A DNA stretch of 64,000 nt, taken from assembly GCA_965229885.1 (NCBI GenBank), contig CBDDJX010000003.1, positions 1,364,001-1,428,000 of the forward strand, read 5' to 3'. The stretch is from DATLLJ01 sp965229885. GTDB lineage: Bacteria; Acidobacteriota; Vicinamibacteria; Vicinamibacterales; CAVVIG01. Below, in pieces: positions 1 through 8,336 of the stretch (position 1 is the stretch's first letter; every line of letters begins with the position of its first letter). Made by a program: the position numbers and the translations under genes. The notes beneath the pieces are model-generated. The model saw nothing but the letters and a program-made list of their open reading frames with translations. It searched no databases and was not told the origin of the DNA.

Positions 1-145
1 CGCTGCTGCCCAGCACCACGCTGACGTCGACGTCGGTGCTGCCCACGGTGAGGGGCTGACTGGCAAACTGCGGCGAGTCGCTGTCGTTGCCGCCATGATA
101 AGGGCACGGAGGTAAATCGCTCGGACCATCATTCCCTTTATAGAC
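1..145 (-). CDS. Open frame running off the left edge
   Basis: A minus-strand frame is open from a TAG at 146-148 to the window edge. It contains protein-like sequence such as FASQPLTVGSTDVDVSVVLG, which resembles the beta-sandwich repeats of acidobacterial carboxypeptidase-regulatory-like secreted proteins. No ATG, GTG or TTG with a ribosome binding site is visible at its head, so it may be a remnant or may be read differently outside the window. I cannot assign a function. Confidence 0.2.
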
Positions 146-181
146 CTAAATTACAGCAAGAATAGGCGGCTCTCGGGTTTG

Positions 182-1024
182 TCACGATCTTTTCATCGCC
201 AGGGCTGCCCAGCCGTCTTCATGCTGCTCCCACGCGAGCGGCGGGTTCGACTCGCCACGACCGAACGCGCGCAGGACCTCGTCCCGCTCCTCATCGAGTA
301 AACCGCTCACGACGAGGATGCCGTCAGGGCGCACCAGGCCCAGAAGCCGGGCCGCCGAACGGACCAGCACGGCGCCCGTGAGATTTGCGGTGACGATGTC
401 GGCTTCCGGCAGATCTCCGGCTGAGAGGTCGGCGACCCTGAACTCAACGGATCCAACCCCGGAATTGAGATGTAGATTTTCATTCGCTGCGCGAATCGCG
501 TCGGCGTCGTAGTCGATGCCGGCCGCTCGGGCCGCCCCCAGCCTCACCGCAGCGATGGCGAGGATCCCGGACCCGGTGCCGATGTCAAGCACGAATCGGT
601 CGGCCAGGTCCAGCCCCTGCAGCGCACGCAGGCACAACCTGGTGGTCGCGTGATGCCCGGTGCCGAAGCCCATGGAGGGCTCGATCACAATGGTGCCGGG
701 TGCCTGGTGCTCGGTGCCGGTGCCGGATGGTCCCGCCGGGAGGATCGTGAGGCGGTCGACGGTAATGGGCAACAGGTTCTCCTGCGATCGGCTCGCCCAA
801 TCCTCATCGTCGACATCGACGGGTTCCGCGCGGTAGCTGGCTGCGCCGAGCGCGGCGCACGCCCCGTCGCGCGCCGTCGCTGTCGCGAAGAATAATCGTA
901 GGTGATTGTTACGAGCCTCGACCGCCGTGGGGCCGAAGTCGTCGACGATGGCGAGCGTCAGGTCGTGATCGCCCGCGTGCGCAACGTCAACGGCCGGCCA
1001 CTTACCCAAACATGCCTTTGACAC
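182..1024 (-). CDS. prmA: Ribosomal protein L11 methyltransferase PrmA
   Basis: The 280-residue protein is a SAM-dependent methyltransferase that modifies amino groups of ribosomal protein L11 in the cytoplasm. The PrmA-specific segment EPSMGFGTGHHATTRL is at about residues 115-130. The SAM-binding motif VLDIGTGSG is at 145-153 and the post-motif ANLTG is near 213. Length is normal for the family. Its start overlaps the 3' end of dnaJ by 23 bases, so it is probably the last gene of the hrcA-grpE-dnaJ-prmA operon and translationally coupled. This gene order is also common in Firmicutes and acidobacteria. Confidence 0.93.
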   Translation of the reverse strand: MSKACLGKWPAVDVAHAGDHDLTLAIVDDFGPTAVEARNNHLRLFFATATARDGACAALGAASYRAEPVDVDDEDWASRSQENLLPITVDRLTILPAGPSGTGTEHQAPGTIVIEPSMGFGTGHHATTRLCLRALQGLDLADRFVLDIGTGSGILAIAAVRLGAARAAGIDYDADAIRAANENLHLNSGVGSVEFRVADLSAGDLPEADIVTANLTGAVLVRSAARLLGLVRPDGILVVSGLLDEERDEVLRAFGRGESNPPLAWEQHEDGWAALAMKRS

Positions 1025-2141
1025 GATCGAACAGATTCCGTTCGTCCTGTTCGTCCGCGTGGGGGCGCGGCTCGAACTGTTCCTTCGGCAGCTCCTTGGC
1101 GAGCTGCTCCAGCAGGCGCTTTTGATCCTTCGTCAGCTTGTGTGGCGTCTGCACCTGCACGGTCGCGAACAGATCGCCCTTGCCGCGGCCGTTCACATCC
1201 TGTATCCCTTTCCCTCGCAACCGCAGCGTCGTTCCCGTCTGCGTGCCGTCGGGCACCTTGACCTTCTCGTGGCCATCAAGCGTCGGCACCTGAATCTCGG
1301 CACCGAGCGCGAGCGTCGTGAAGTTCACGGGGATTTCGCAGAATAGATTGTTCCCGTCTCGACGGAAAAACTCGTGTTCCTGGACGTGGATGACGACGAA
1401 GAGGTGGCCGGCGGGACCGCCGCCCGCGCCGGCTTCGCCTTCGTCCTGCAGCCGAAGCTGTTGGCCGTTCGCGATCCCCGGCGGAATCTTCACCGTGATC
1501 TTCCGTTCGCGCGCGACCGTGCCCGCGCCGTGGCACGCGGTGCACGGCTTCGCGATGACGCGACCGGCGCCGCGGCACTGCGGACACGTCCGCGCCACAG
1601 TAAAAAAGCCCTGCTGAAAACGGACCTGGCCCTGGCCTTTGCATGGCGGACACGTGCTCGGCGACGAGCCGGGCGCTGCGCCAGCCCCGTGACAGCGCTC
1701 GCAATGCTCCTGACGGGGAATCTGGATCGTGGGCTCGGCCCCGCGCGCCGATTCCTCAAATGTGATCTCGAGGTCGTACCGCAGGTCAGTTCCGCGCTGC
1801 GGACCGCCACGGCGGCGGCCGCCGCCGAAGCCGAACATGTTGCCGAGGATGTCGCCAAAGTCGCCGAACTCGGCGAATACGCTGGGATCGAACCCGCCAG
1901 CGGCGCCCGAGGCGGAACCGACACCCGCATGGCCAAAGCGGTCGTAGAGGCCGCGCTTCTCGGGTTCGGCGAGCACGGCGTACGCTTCGGCCGCAGCCTT
2001 GAAGTGTTCTTCGGATTTGGCGTCGCCCGGATTGCGATCCGGGTGGTGCTTCATCGCGAGCCTGCGATACGCGCTCTTGATTTCGACCTCGGTCGCCGCC
2101 CGCGAAACCCCGAGCACCTCGTAGTAATCCCGCTTGCTCAC
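1002..2141 (-). CDS. dnaJ: Chaperone protein DnaJ
   Basis: This 379-residue type I J-protein stimulates DnaK ATPase and delivers unfolded clients. The J domain has HPD at residues 33-35, followed by a Gly/Phe-rich linker (about 70-110). Four zinc-binding CxxCxGxG repeats (CERCHGAG, CPPCKGQG, CPQCRGAG, CTACHGAG) lie between about 147 and 213, then the two C-terminal substrate-binding domains. Length is canonical. It overlaps grpE by 4 bases upstream and prmA downstream, so it sits in the CIRCE-controlled operon. dnaK itself is not in the window. Confidence 0.97.
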   Translation of the reverse strand: MSKRDYYEVLGVSRAATEVEIKSAYRRLAMKHHPDRNPGDAKSEEHFKAAAEAYAVLAEPEKRGLYDRFGHAGVGSASGAAGGFDPSVFAEFGDFGDILGNMFGFGGGRRRGGPQRGTDLRYDLEITFEESARGAEPTIQIPRQEHCERCHGAGAAPGSSPSTCPPCKGQGQVRFQQGFFTVARTCPQCRGAGRVIAKPCTACHGAGTVARERKITVKIPPGIANGQQLRLQDEGEAGAGGGPAGHLFVVIHVQEHEFFRRDGNNLFCEIPVNFTTLALGAEIQVPTLDGHEKVKVPDGTQTGTTLRLRGKGIQDVNGRGKGDLFATVQVQTPHKLTKDQKRLLEQLAKELPKEQFEPRPHADEQDERNLFDRVKGMFG

Positions 2142-2659
2142 GCCTTTGCCACCTTGACCATCGCGGGACGCAGCAGCTTGTCGCCGATCACGTACCCGCG
2201 CCGTAACTCGCCAATCACTTCGCCCTCGCGGTGGTCCGGGCTGGATTCGTGAATCACGGCCTGGTGCAGGTTCGGGTCGAAGTCCGTGCCGAGCGCTTCG
2301 ATGGGCCGCACGCCGCGTTTGCGCAGGACGTCATTCAGCTTCGCGTGGATCAACTCCACGCCTTTCCGGTATCCCGCGCTGCCTTCGCCAGCCTCGACCG
2401 TCGAGGCGAGGTCGAAGTCGTCGACGACGAGCAGCAGTTCTTCCAGAAGGTCGGTGATCGCTTGGTCGGCCTGCTCGCGGCGTTCGCGGTCGACCCGCTT
2501 GCGGTAGTTGTCGAACTCGGCGGACTTTCGCAGCCAGCGGTCGTGGAACTCGTCGCGCTGGCGCTGAAGCTCGACCACTCCGTCTGAAGCCACGGAGGGT
2601 TCGCCAGACGACTCGACCGGCGAGCCGTCTGGCGGCTCGGGGGGAGGTGTGTCAGTCAT
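2138..2659 (-). CDS. grpE: Nucleotide exchange factor GrpE
   Basis: GrpE releases ADP from DnaK in the DnaK-DnaJ-GrpE cycle. The 173-residue protein has an acidic, proline-rich disordered N-terminus (about 1-25), a long coiled coil (about 30-90, with FDNYRKRVDRERRE) and the C-terminal beta domain containing GTDFDPNLHQAV and the final GDKLLRPAMVKVAK. The ATG start lies 4 bases from the hrcA stop, and the gene overlaps dnaJ by 4 bases, which indicates one transcript. Confidence 0.96.
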   Translation of the reverse strand: MTDTPPPEPPDGSPVESSGEPSVASDGVVELQRQRDEFHDRWLRKSAEFDNYRKRVDRERREQADQAITDLLEELLLVVDDFDLASTVEAGEGSAGYRKGVELIHAKLNDVLRKRGVRPIEALGTDFDPNLHQAVIHESSPDHREGEVIGELRRGYVIGDKLLRPAMVKVAKA

Positions 2660-2663
2660 GTGT

Positions 2664-3707
2664 TCAGTTCTGTTCGCGGAGAACCCGCGATACCGCCTCC
2701 GCCGCGTCGTCCACTATGGCGATCGCCCTCGAGTAATGCATGCGCGTGGGACCGATGATTCCCACCGTCCCGATGCCGCTCCCATCGTCGTAGGTTGACG
2801 CGATCAAGCTGAGGGGCCGCAGGTTCGGTTCCTGATGTTCCGCCCCGATGACCACCGTCATGCCAGGGCCGTCGATGTACTCGTTCAGCAGCCGCACGAG
2901 CTTCTGCTTTTCCTCGATCATCTGCACCAGCGTGTGCAGCGTCTCGAGCGTCAGCCCCTGGCTGGCATCGACGAGCGAGGCGGCGCCTTCGACGTACACT
3001 ACCTGCTCGTCGGGCAGGTCGGAAAACGTCGAGGTCGCCAGGCGCATCGCGCGCGCCAGAAGGGCATCGTAGAGCAACCGCTCCTCGTTGATGCGCTCGA
3101 GCACCGCTTCGCGCGCCCGGTTGAGCGGCATGCCGGAGAATTCGGCGTTCAGGTAATTGGCCGCCTCCCGAAGATCGTCCGCCTGGAGTGATTCGGCGAC
3201 GTTGATGACTTTCTGGATCACATGCCCGCCGCGGGCAATGATGACCACGAGGACGCGCTCGGAGCTGAGCGGCACGAACTCGACCCGATCAAACACCGCC
3301 GCTTCGTTGGCGGGCCTGGCCGCAAAGCCGACGCTGCGCGACGCCTGCGACAACACGTGTGAGACCTGCGGCAGGAGCGAGTCGATCGCCGACGCTGAAC
3401 TGTCGCGGCGCAGCCGGGCTTCGAGCCTGCTCGTCGCACGGCGTGGACGCCGCTGTTCGAGAAGTAAATCGACGTAAAACCGGTAGCCGCGATCCGTGGG
3501 TACGCGCCCCGCCGATGTGTGGGGCTGGCGCAGATACCCTTCGTCCTCGAGCCGGACAAGGAGATGGCGCACCGTCGCGGACGACACGGCGAGACCGGCT
3601 GAGGTCACGAGCACCGACGAAGCAATCGGCTCGCCGGTGGCGATGTACTGGCGCACCAGCGCGGCAAGGACGCGCTTGGAGCGGTCGTTTCCGTCCATAG
3701 GGTTCAC
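2664..3707 (-). CDS. hrcA: Heat-inducible transcription repressor HrcA
   Basis: HrcA is the repressor that binds CIRCE and represses heat-shock operons; its folding depends on GroEL. The 347-residue protein has an N-terminal winged helix (QYIATGEPIASSVL, then SSATVRHLLVRLEDEGYL and the motif HTSAGRVPTDRGYRFYVD near residues 60-80). The HrcA ligand-like domain follows, ending in GPTRMHYSRAIAIVD. The start is GTG at 3705-3707; an ATG three codons later is an alternative. A CIRCE operator lies immediately upstream, so the gene is autoregulated with grpE, dnaJ and prmA. Confidence 0.95.
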   Translation of the reverse strand: MNPMDGNDRSKRVLAALVRQYIATGEPIASSVLVTSAGLAVSSATVRHLLVRLEDEGYLRQPHTSAGRVPTDRGYRFYVDLLLEQRRPRRATSRLEARLRRDSSASAIDSLLPQVSHVLSQASRSVGFAARPANEAAVFDRVEFVPLSSERVLVVIIARGGHVIQKVINVAESLQADDLREAANYLNAEFSGMPLNRAREAVLERINEERLLYDALLARAMRLATSTFSDLPDEQVVYVEGAASLVDASQGLTLETLHTLVQMIEEKQKLVRLLNEYIDGPGMTVVIGAEHQEPNLRPLSLIASTYDDGSGIGTVGIIGPTRMHYSRAIAIVDDAAEAVSRVLREQN

Positions 3708-3714
3708 TGGCCCG

Positions 3715-3749
3715 TTAGCAATCGATGGTGGCGACTGCTAGCCATTATA
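3715..3749 (-). promoter_or_regulatory. CIRCE operator and -10 box of the hrcA operon
   Basis: The inverted repeat TTAGCAATC, nine bases, GACTGCTAG occupies 3715-3741. It matches the CIRCE consensus (TTAGCACTC-N9-GAGTGCTAA) with the exact nine-base spacer. On the minus strand a perfect TATAAT (3744-3749) lies just upstream, and the operator ends 7 bases before the hrcA GTG. The arrangement predicts direct HrcA autorepression. A good -35 box at ideal spacing was not found. Confidence 0.85.
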
Positions 3750-3770
3750 GCAAGGCTTGTGGCTCAAGCC

Positions 3771-4610
3771 TCAAGCCTTCAGGCTATTGGGCGGCGTCCA
3801 TTTCATGGACAGCTCTGCGGCATCGCGTGACGCGGACTTGCCGTGCTTCACCGCGATGAGTTCGGCGAGGATGCTGACGGCGATCTCCTGGGGCGTGACG
3901 GCGCCGATGTCGAGGCCAATCGGCGCGTGCACACGCTGCAGATGTTCGTCCGGCACGTGATCGGCCTTGAGCGCGTCGAAAATGCGGGCCACCTTGGCGC
4001 GACTGCCGATGAGGCCAAGGTACCGCAGGGCGCGAGGCGCGAGCGCCCGCAGGGCCTCGAGATCGTTGGTGTGCCCGCGCGTGACGATGACGGCGTACGC
4101 GTGCGGCGGCAGATGCGCGCGTGCCACCCATCCCGGGATGTCGTCGACGACAATCTCCTCGGCGGCAGGGAAGCGCTCCGCGTTGGCGAACTTCTCGCGG
4201 TCGTCGACGACGGTCACGCGGAATCCGACCTCGTGCGCAAGCCGCGCCAGGTGAAAGCCGACATGGCCGGCGCCGATGATGTAGAGGTCGGGCGACGGTT
4301 CGATCGGCTCGATGTACACATCCATCTGGCCGCCGCAGATGAGCCCCGTCTCCTCGGCGAAGTCGTCCGCCAGTTCGTAGTGCAGCAGCAGCGGCCCTCG
4401 ATTGCCGATCGTCTCGCGCGCCTTCCAGAACGCATCGTTCTCGTAGCAGCCGCCGCCGATTGTGCCGACGATGCGGCCGTCGGCGTAGACGAGCATCTTC
4501 GCGCCGACTCGCTGCGGGGTCGAGCCGCGCGTGGCGACGATCGTGACGAGCGCGACGGCTTCGCCGCGTTCGAGAGCGTCCGCGACGGCAGCGAAGACTT
4601 CGCGATTCAC
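3771..4610 (-). CDS. XdhC/CoxI family molybdenum cofactor maturation protein
   Basis: Proteins of this family bind and sulfurate the molybdenum cofactor for xanthine- and CO-dehydrogenase-type enzymes. The 279-residue protein has the N-terminal XdhC signature (RGSTPQRVGAKM near residue 29, IGGGCYEN near 52). A C-terminal Rossmann domain has YIIGAGHVGFHLA near 110, a VVDDRE strand end, the IGSRAKVARIF motif and the closing APIGLDIGAVTP. No molybdoenzyme subunit is in the window, so the client is unknown. It overlaps the upstream PBP remnant by 4 bases. Confidence 0.85.
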   Translation of the reverse strand: MNREVFAAVADALERGEAVALVTIVATRGSTPQRVGAKMLVYADGRIVGTIGGGCYENDAFWKARETIGNRGPLLLHYELADDFAEETGLICGGQMDVYIEPIEPSPDLYIIGAGHVGFHLARLAHEVGFRVTVVDDREKFANAERFPAAEEIVVDDIPGWVARAHLPPHAYAVIVTRGHTNDLEALRALAPRALRYLGLIGSRAKVARIFDALKADHVPDEHLQRVHAPIGLDIGAVTPQEIAVSILAELIAVKHGKSASRDAAELSMKWTPPNSLKA

Positions 4611-5361
4611 CGGTGCCGCTCGCAGAACGCCGTGGGCTCAGTGCCGTCGGCAAAGGCTTCGGTGATGACGAGTGGACACGCGGGCGTGGCCAGCTGGCCG
4701 GTGTCGCGATCGATGCCAACCAACACCACCCCGTCCGGGATGGGGAAGCTGGCGCTGGCATGACCCGCGAGCGCGCGCTTCATGAATTCGACCCAGATAG
4801 GCAGCGCGGCCTGCGCGCCGCTCAAGCCGACGGGCTGATTGTCGTCAAAGCCGACCCAGACGACGGTGAGCAGCTCGGGCGTGAAGCCGACGAACCACGC
4901 GTCGCGAAGATCGTTGGTCGTGCCGGTCTTGCCGGCGGCATCGAGCGTAAACCCGGCCGCGCGCACGCCGTTGCCGGTGCCCTCGTTGATCACGCTGCGC
5001 ATCATGTTCGTGACGAGGAAGGTCGTGTCGCGCCGCGCGGCACGATCGTCACGTCGCCGCTGCCGATCACGAACTCGCCCGGCTTCTCGAACATCGTGCG
5101 CTGCGCGTAACCGAGGTCGTTCAGCCGGTCGACGAGCTGTCCTTCGGTCAGCGACTGGCCGCGCCGCAACTCCAGCGGCCGGGCGAACACTTGCGGGAAG
5201 ACCGTGGCGCGCTCGCCGTGTAGCCGCGCGTTGAGGATGCGGGCGAAGCTGACGTAGTAATAGCCGGTGGCAAAGAAGAGGAAGAGGAGCGAGATGGTTA
5301 CGGCGATGGCCGCCAGACGCACCCATCGCCGTCCCCACCACGCAGCAGGACGAACCTTCAT
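4607..5361 (-). pseudogene. Class A penicillin-binding protein, internally deleted
   Basis: Two pieces of a bifunctional peptidoglycan synthase are joined out of frame near position 5030. The N-terminal piece (5361 to about 5033) has a cytoplasmic stretch, one membrane helix (VRLAAIAVTISLLFLFF) and a UB2H-like region (RGQSLTEGQLVDRLNDLGY). The C-terminal piece (about 5030 to 4607) is the end of the transpeptidase domain with AGKTGTTND (KTGT box) and FVGFTPELLTVVWVGFDD. The glycosyltransferase domain and most of the transpeptidase, roughly 450 residues by family length, are missing. It overlaps bshC and the XdhC-like gene by 4 bases each, as an intact operon member would. Confidence 0.85.
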
Positions 5362-7037
5362 ACCGCGACAATCCAGTGGTGCCCGAGATCCAGGGGTAAC
5401 TCATCCTCCAGCCGTTCGACGAGCGCCGGGCCGTATTGGTTGAGGAACGACACAAACCCGATCGCGCGCTCCTGGGGATGGCCCTGGGGAAAGGCGAGCG
5501 CACGGGTGCGGACAAACTGCCTCCGCAGCGTCTCGTTGCGACGCTTGACCGCCTGGATGGTCTTGCCGTGCAGCGTGTCCAAATCGTGCTGCATGCGGCC
5601 CTCGGTGGATCGGGCGGCGCCTTCTAATGTCGGATCGAGGAGCGGCATGACGGCCGTGACGCGGCCCATCGCGGTATTGATCGCCGCGGCCGCGTCCACG
5701 AACGCCCCTTCGACCTCAGGCGGGATCTGGGACTTGAGCAGGTCGTTCAACGCCGCTTCGTCCAGGGCCTTGAGGGCCTCGAGCGGCACGGCGTACTTCG
5801 TCAGGAACCGCAGCGCGGCGGAATCGACAAGCGTCGCCGAAGCCCGCGGGTACATCAACGGCATCGGCACGCCGAAATGTTCGTACACCCCGCGCAGCTG
5901 ACCGAGGTAGGCGAGCTCGCTCGGGCCCGCGACATAACAGATCGTCGGAAAGATCGTGTCCTGCACGACGGGCCGCAGGAGGACGTTCGGGCTGAAGGCG
6001 GCAGGCCGATCGGTCGCCTCCTTCACGAGCGCGCCGGCCGTGTAGCGATGGTCCCCCACGACGAACTGCCCATCCTGCTGGCGGATGGGTGTGCGGCTGC
6101 CGTCGAGACGAAACAGGGCCGGGCCCCCGTCCGGCAGCTGCACCTGCGCGTGGTATCCGCGCTCGGCCAGGCACGCGCCCGCCGCCCCCGCGAGTCGCAC
6201 CGTCTGGCCCGGCATCGACAGCTCGCGGGAAAAGAGTTGGGCCACGAGCGGCTTCAATGCGGGATCCGCGGAGTTGCAGACCACGAGCCCTCGATCGCCG
6301 AGGAGGAGCTCGATCCAGCGGCCGAACGCGTCAGCCATTCCCACGCCGGGCGCATACGATCGCCGCAGGCCGGCGAGCACCGAGGGCGTGAACGCGGTGG
6401 CCGGCAGCGCCTGCTCGAGCTCGCCGAGCGCGGTCAGCACGGAGTCGTCGAGCCCCACGGCCGCGACAGGCGTGTCCGTTGACGCGCGGGGCGGCAGCGA
6501 CACCGTCCGAGGCTCGAGATTGTTGTCGAAGACCGCGACCGAGCGGACTTCCTCCCAGTCGTGATCTTCGCCGTCAATCCAGAAGACCGGGACGACCGGT
6601 ATGTGATGGTCGCGCGAGACCTGTTCGGCCACCTTGATGGCGGTCAGCGCTTTGAGCAGCGAGTACAGCGGGCCGCCAAACAGTCCAGCCTGCTGCCCTG
6701 TGACGACCGCGACGGCGCGCGGATCGGCGAGCTGCCGTGCGGCGTCGACGGCGCGGGCCGGCGCCTGACGCCTTCGCTGCTCGACGGCGAGGACTTCCGC
6801 GATGTGCGCGTGCGGCCGCGGATAGGCGCGCGTGCGCGCGATCGCCCCGGCCCACGAGGCGTACGACGACGGATCGCCTGAATAGAACGGCGCGACCGAC
6901 GGGAAGTCGTAGGCGTAGTCGGCGGCGAGCCGTCGCACCCACGGAAAGCGGCGGAGATCGACCGGAATCCGAATGAGCGACTCTGACGTCGACGAAGAGG
7001 CCGAGGAATTCACGGGCACCGGCAGGTACTGTCTCAA
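5358..7037 (-). CDS. bshC: Bacillithiol synthesis cysteine ligase BshC
   Basis: BshC adds cysteine to glucosaminyl-malate in the last step of bacillithiol synthesis, giving the low-molecular-weight thiol used in place of glutathione. The 559-residue protein has the family signature VVTGQQAGLFGGPLYSLLK near residue 110, then PVFWIDGEDHDWEEV, YVAGPSELAYLGQL and the C-terminal coiled coil (GRMQHDLDTLHGKTIQAVKR) ending in RAIGFVSFLNQYGP. Length is slightly above the usual ~540. bshA and bshB are not in the window. Confidence 0.92.
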   Translation of the reverse strand: MRQYLPVPVNSSASSSTSESLIRIPVDLRRFPWVRRLAADYAYDFPSVAPFYSGDPSSYASWAGAIARTRAYPRPHAHIAEVLAVEQRRRQAPARAVDAARQLADPRAVAVVTGQQAGLFGGPLYSLLKALTAIKVAEQVSRDHHIPVVPVFWIDGEDHDWEEVRSVAVFDNNLEPRTVSLPPRASTDTPVAAVGLDDSVLTALGELEQALPATAFTPSVLAGLRRSYAPGVGMADAFGRWIELLLGDRGLVVCNSADPALKPLVAQLFSRELSMPGQTVRLAGAAGACLAERGYHAQVQLPDGGPALFRLDGSRTPIRQQDGQFVVGDHRYTAGALVKEATDRPAAFSPNVLLRPVVQDTIFPTICYVAGPSELAYLGQLRGVYEHFGVPMPLMYPRASATLVDSAALRFLTKYAVPLEALKALDEAALNDLLKSQIPPEVEGAFVDAAAAINTAMGRVTAVMPLLDPTLEGAARSTEGRMQHDLDTLHGKTIQAVKRRNETLRRQFVRTRALAFPQGHPQERAIGFVSFLNQYGPALVERLEDELPLDLGHHWIVAV

Positions 7038-7142
7038 AAGTGGGTGCCGGGCGCAAGGTGCCGGGATGCCAGGTGTCGTGCTTGCATTGAAGCGTCGTCC
7101 CTTCAGTGTTACGATTCACCCGCCTTCCCTGAGGAGTTTCGA

Positions 7143-8336
7143 CTGCACACGGACGCTGCGGGTACTGCGCCTCCTGAGGCCTTCGGTCCATTCCGGGTTC
7201 TCCATCAAATTGGCGCCGGTGCACTGGGGCCCGTGTTTCGGGCGTTCGATCCTGACCACGATCGTCTCGTGGCCGTTAAACTCTTCCGACTCGACCTGCC
7301 GCCCGGGCGCGTCCATCAGCTCGTTGCCGAATTCGAGCGGTTGATCGCCGCGGCGGTGACGCATCCGGCTGTGATCGCGCCGGTGGCCACCGGCATCCAG
7401 GGCGTGAGCGCGTATCTCGCCCAGGACTACGTCGCCGCCGAGTCGCTCGATATCACGCTCCGACGCGGACCGTCGTCGGCCGCCGATGCGCTGCGCGTCG
7501 CCACGCGCGTGGCGGGCGCGCTCGACGCCGCTGCGGCGGTCCACATTGAACACGGCGTGCTGCACCCACGCGACGTCCTGCTGTCGGCGGACGAGGCCAG
7601 GCTCGCCGGCCTCGGGATTGCGCGAGCCGTCGAACGTGTGGGTGTGCTGGCGCAGGTCCGGCGCCCGTTTACAGCGCCGGAGCGGACGGTCGGATCCCCG
7701 TGGGATCGTCGAGCGGATGTGTTTGGTCTGGCCGCGATGATTCACGAGATGCTGTGGGGGCGGCGCCGTGCCGCCGCCGGCGACGAGGCCGCGGACGCGC
7801 TGACGGAAATTGCCGGTGGCGACCTGCCGCGACTCCGCGCGGTGTTTGGGCGCGCGCTCGCGGACGATCCGGCCGAGCGGTTCGACACCGCGCTCGCGTT
7901 CGCCGGTGCGCTCAAGGCAGCCTTCCTGGTTCCGCCTTCGCGTGAAGCTTCGGCGGACCGCAAGCAGGTGGTCCGCCTGAAGGCGTACACTTACGTACGA
8001 AGGCGTGCCGACGGGACCCGAGCCACGGCTGCCGTTCGAGCCGCCAGCCGGGGAGAAGCACGAGCCGGCGAGGGATGTCGTGACGGCTGTGGTGGAGAAG
8101 GCGGAGAAGGCCGTGGAAAGAGAACCCGATCCAGTTGTCATGCGCGCCGATCTCGATCTCCGGCCCCCCGTTCAGCCACCCGACCTGATGGAGTCGCACC
8201 GCCCGTCGCCGGACAGTGTGCGGGCCGACGAGCGATCGCGGTCGGCGATTTCGCCGCTCGCGTTCGCCCTCCTGATCGGCGCCGCGTTGGGGTTTGCGGC
8301 CGGCTTCGGAGTTGGCACATGGAGTCGCCCGCCTGA
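7143..8336 (+). CDS. Degenerate Ser/Thr protein kinase domain (pseudokinase)
   Basis: The frame encodes a Hanks-type kinase fold: a glycine-rich loop IGAGALGPVFRAF, the VAVKLF lysine, and the later lobe with PERTVGSPWDRRADVFGLA. The HRD loop is degenerate (HPRDVLLS) and the DFG position reads AGLG, so catalysis is doubtful. No ATG fits. A CTG at 7143 follows a GAGGAG box (7131-7136) by six bases, and an upstream ATG-initiated frame from 7044 is less likely. True homology stops near 7945, where a palindromic repeat is inserted. The remaining ~125 codons to 8336 are out of frame with the PEGA half that follows. I infer one original kinase-TM-PEGA protein. Confidence 0.6.
   Translation: MHTDAAGTAPPEAFGPFRVLHQIGAGALGPVFRAFDPDHDRLVAVKLFRLDLPPGRVHQLVAEFERLIAAAVTHPAVIAPVATGIQGVSAYLAQDYVAAESLDITLRRGPSSAADALRVATRVAGALDAAAAVHIEHGVLHPRDVLLSADEARLAGLGIARAVERVGVLAQVRRPFTAPERTVGSPWDRRADVFGLAAMIHEMLWGRRRAAAGDEAADALTEIAGGDLPRLRAVFGRALADDPAERFDTALAFAGALKAAFLVPPSREASADRKQVVRLKAYTYVRRRADGTRATAAVRAASRGEARAGEGCRDGCGGEGGEGRGKRTRSSCHARRSRSPAPRSATRPDGVAPPVAGQCAGRRAIAVGDFAARVRPPDRRRVGVCGRLRSWHMESPA
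7946..8010. repeat. Palindromic repeat inside the kinase/PEGA gene
   Basis: A segment with GGCGGACC at about 7953 and GGTCCGCC at about 7971, followed by an ACGTAC-containing stretch, forms a hairpin. It resembles the GTCCGGCT/AGCCGGAC palindrome found between galT and tRNA-Gly. The kinase frame and the PEGA frame are offset by one base across it. This is consistent with insertion of an intergenic-type repeat into coding sequence. Exact ends are uncertain. Confidence 0.5.
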
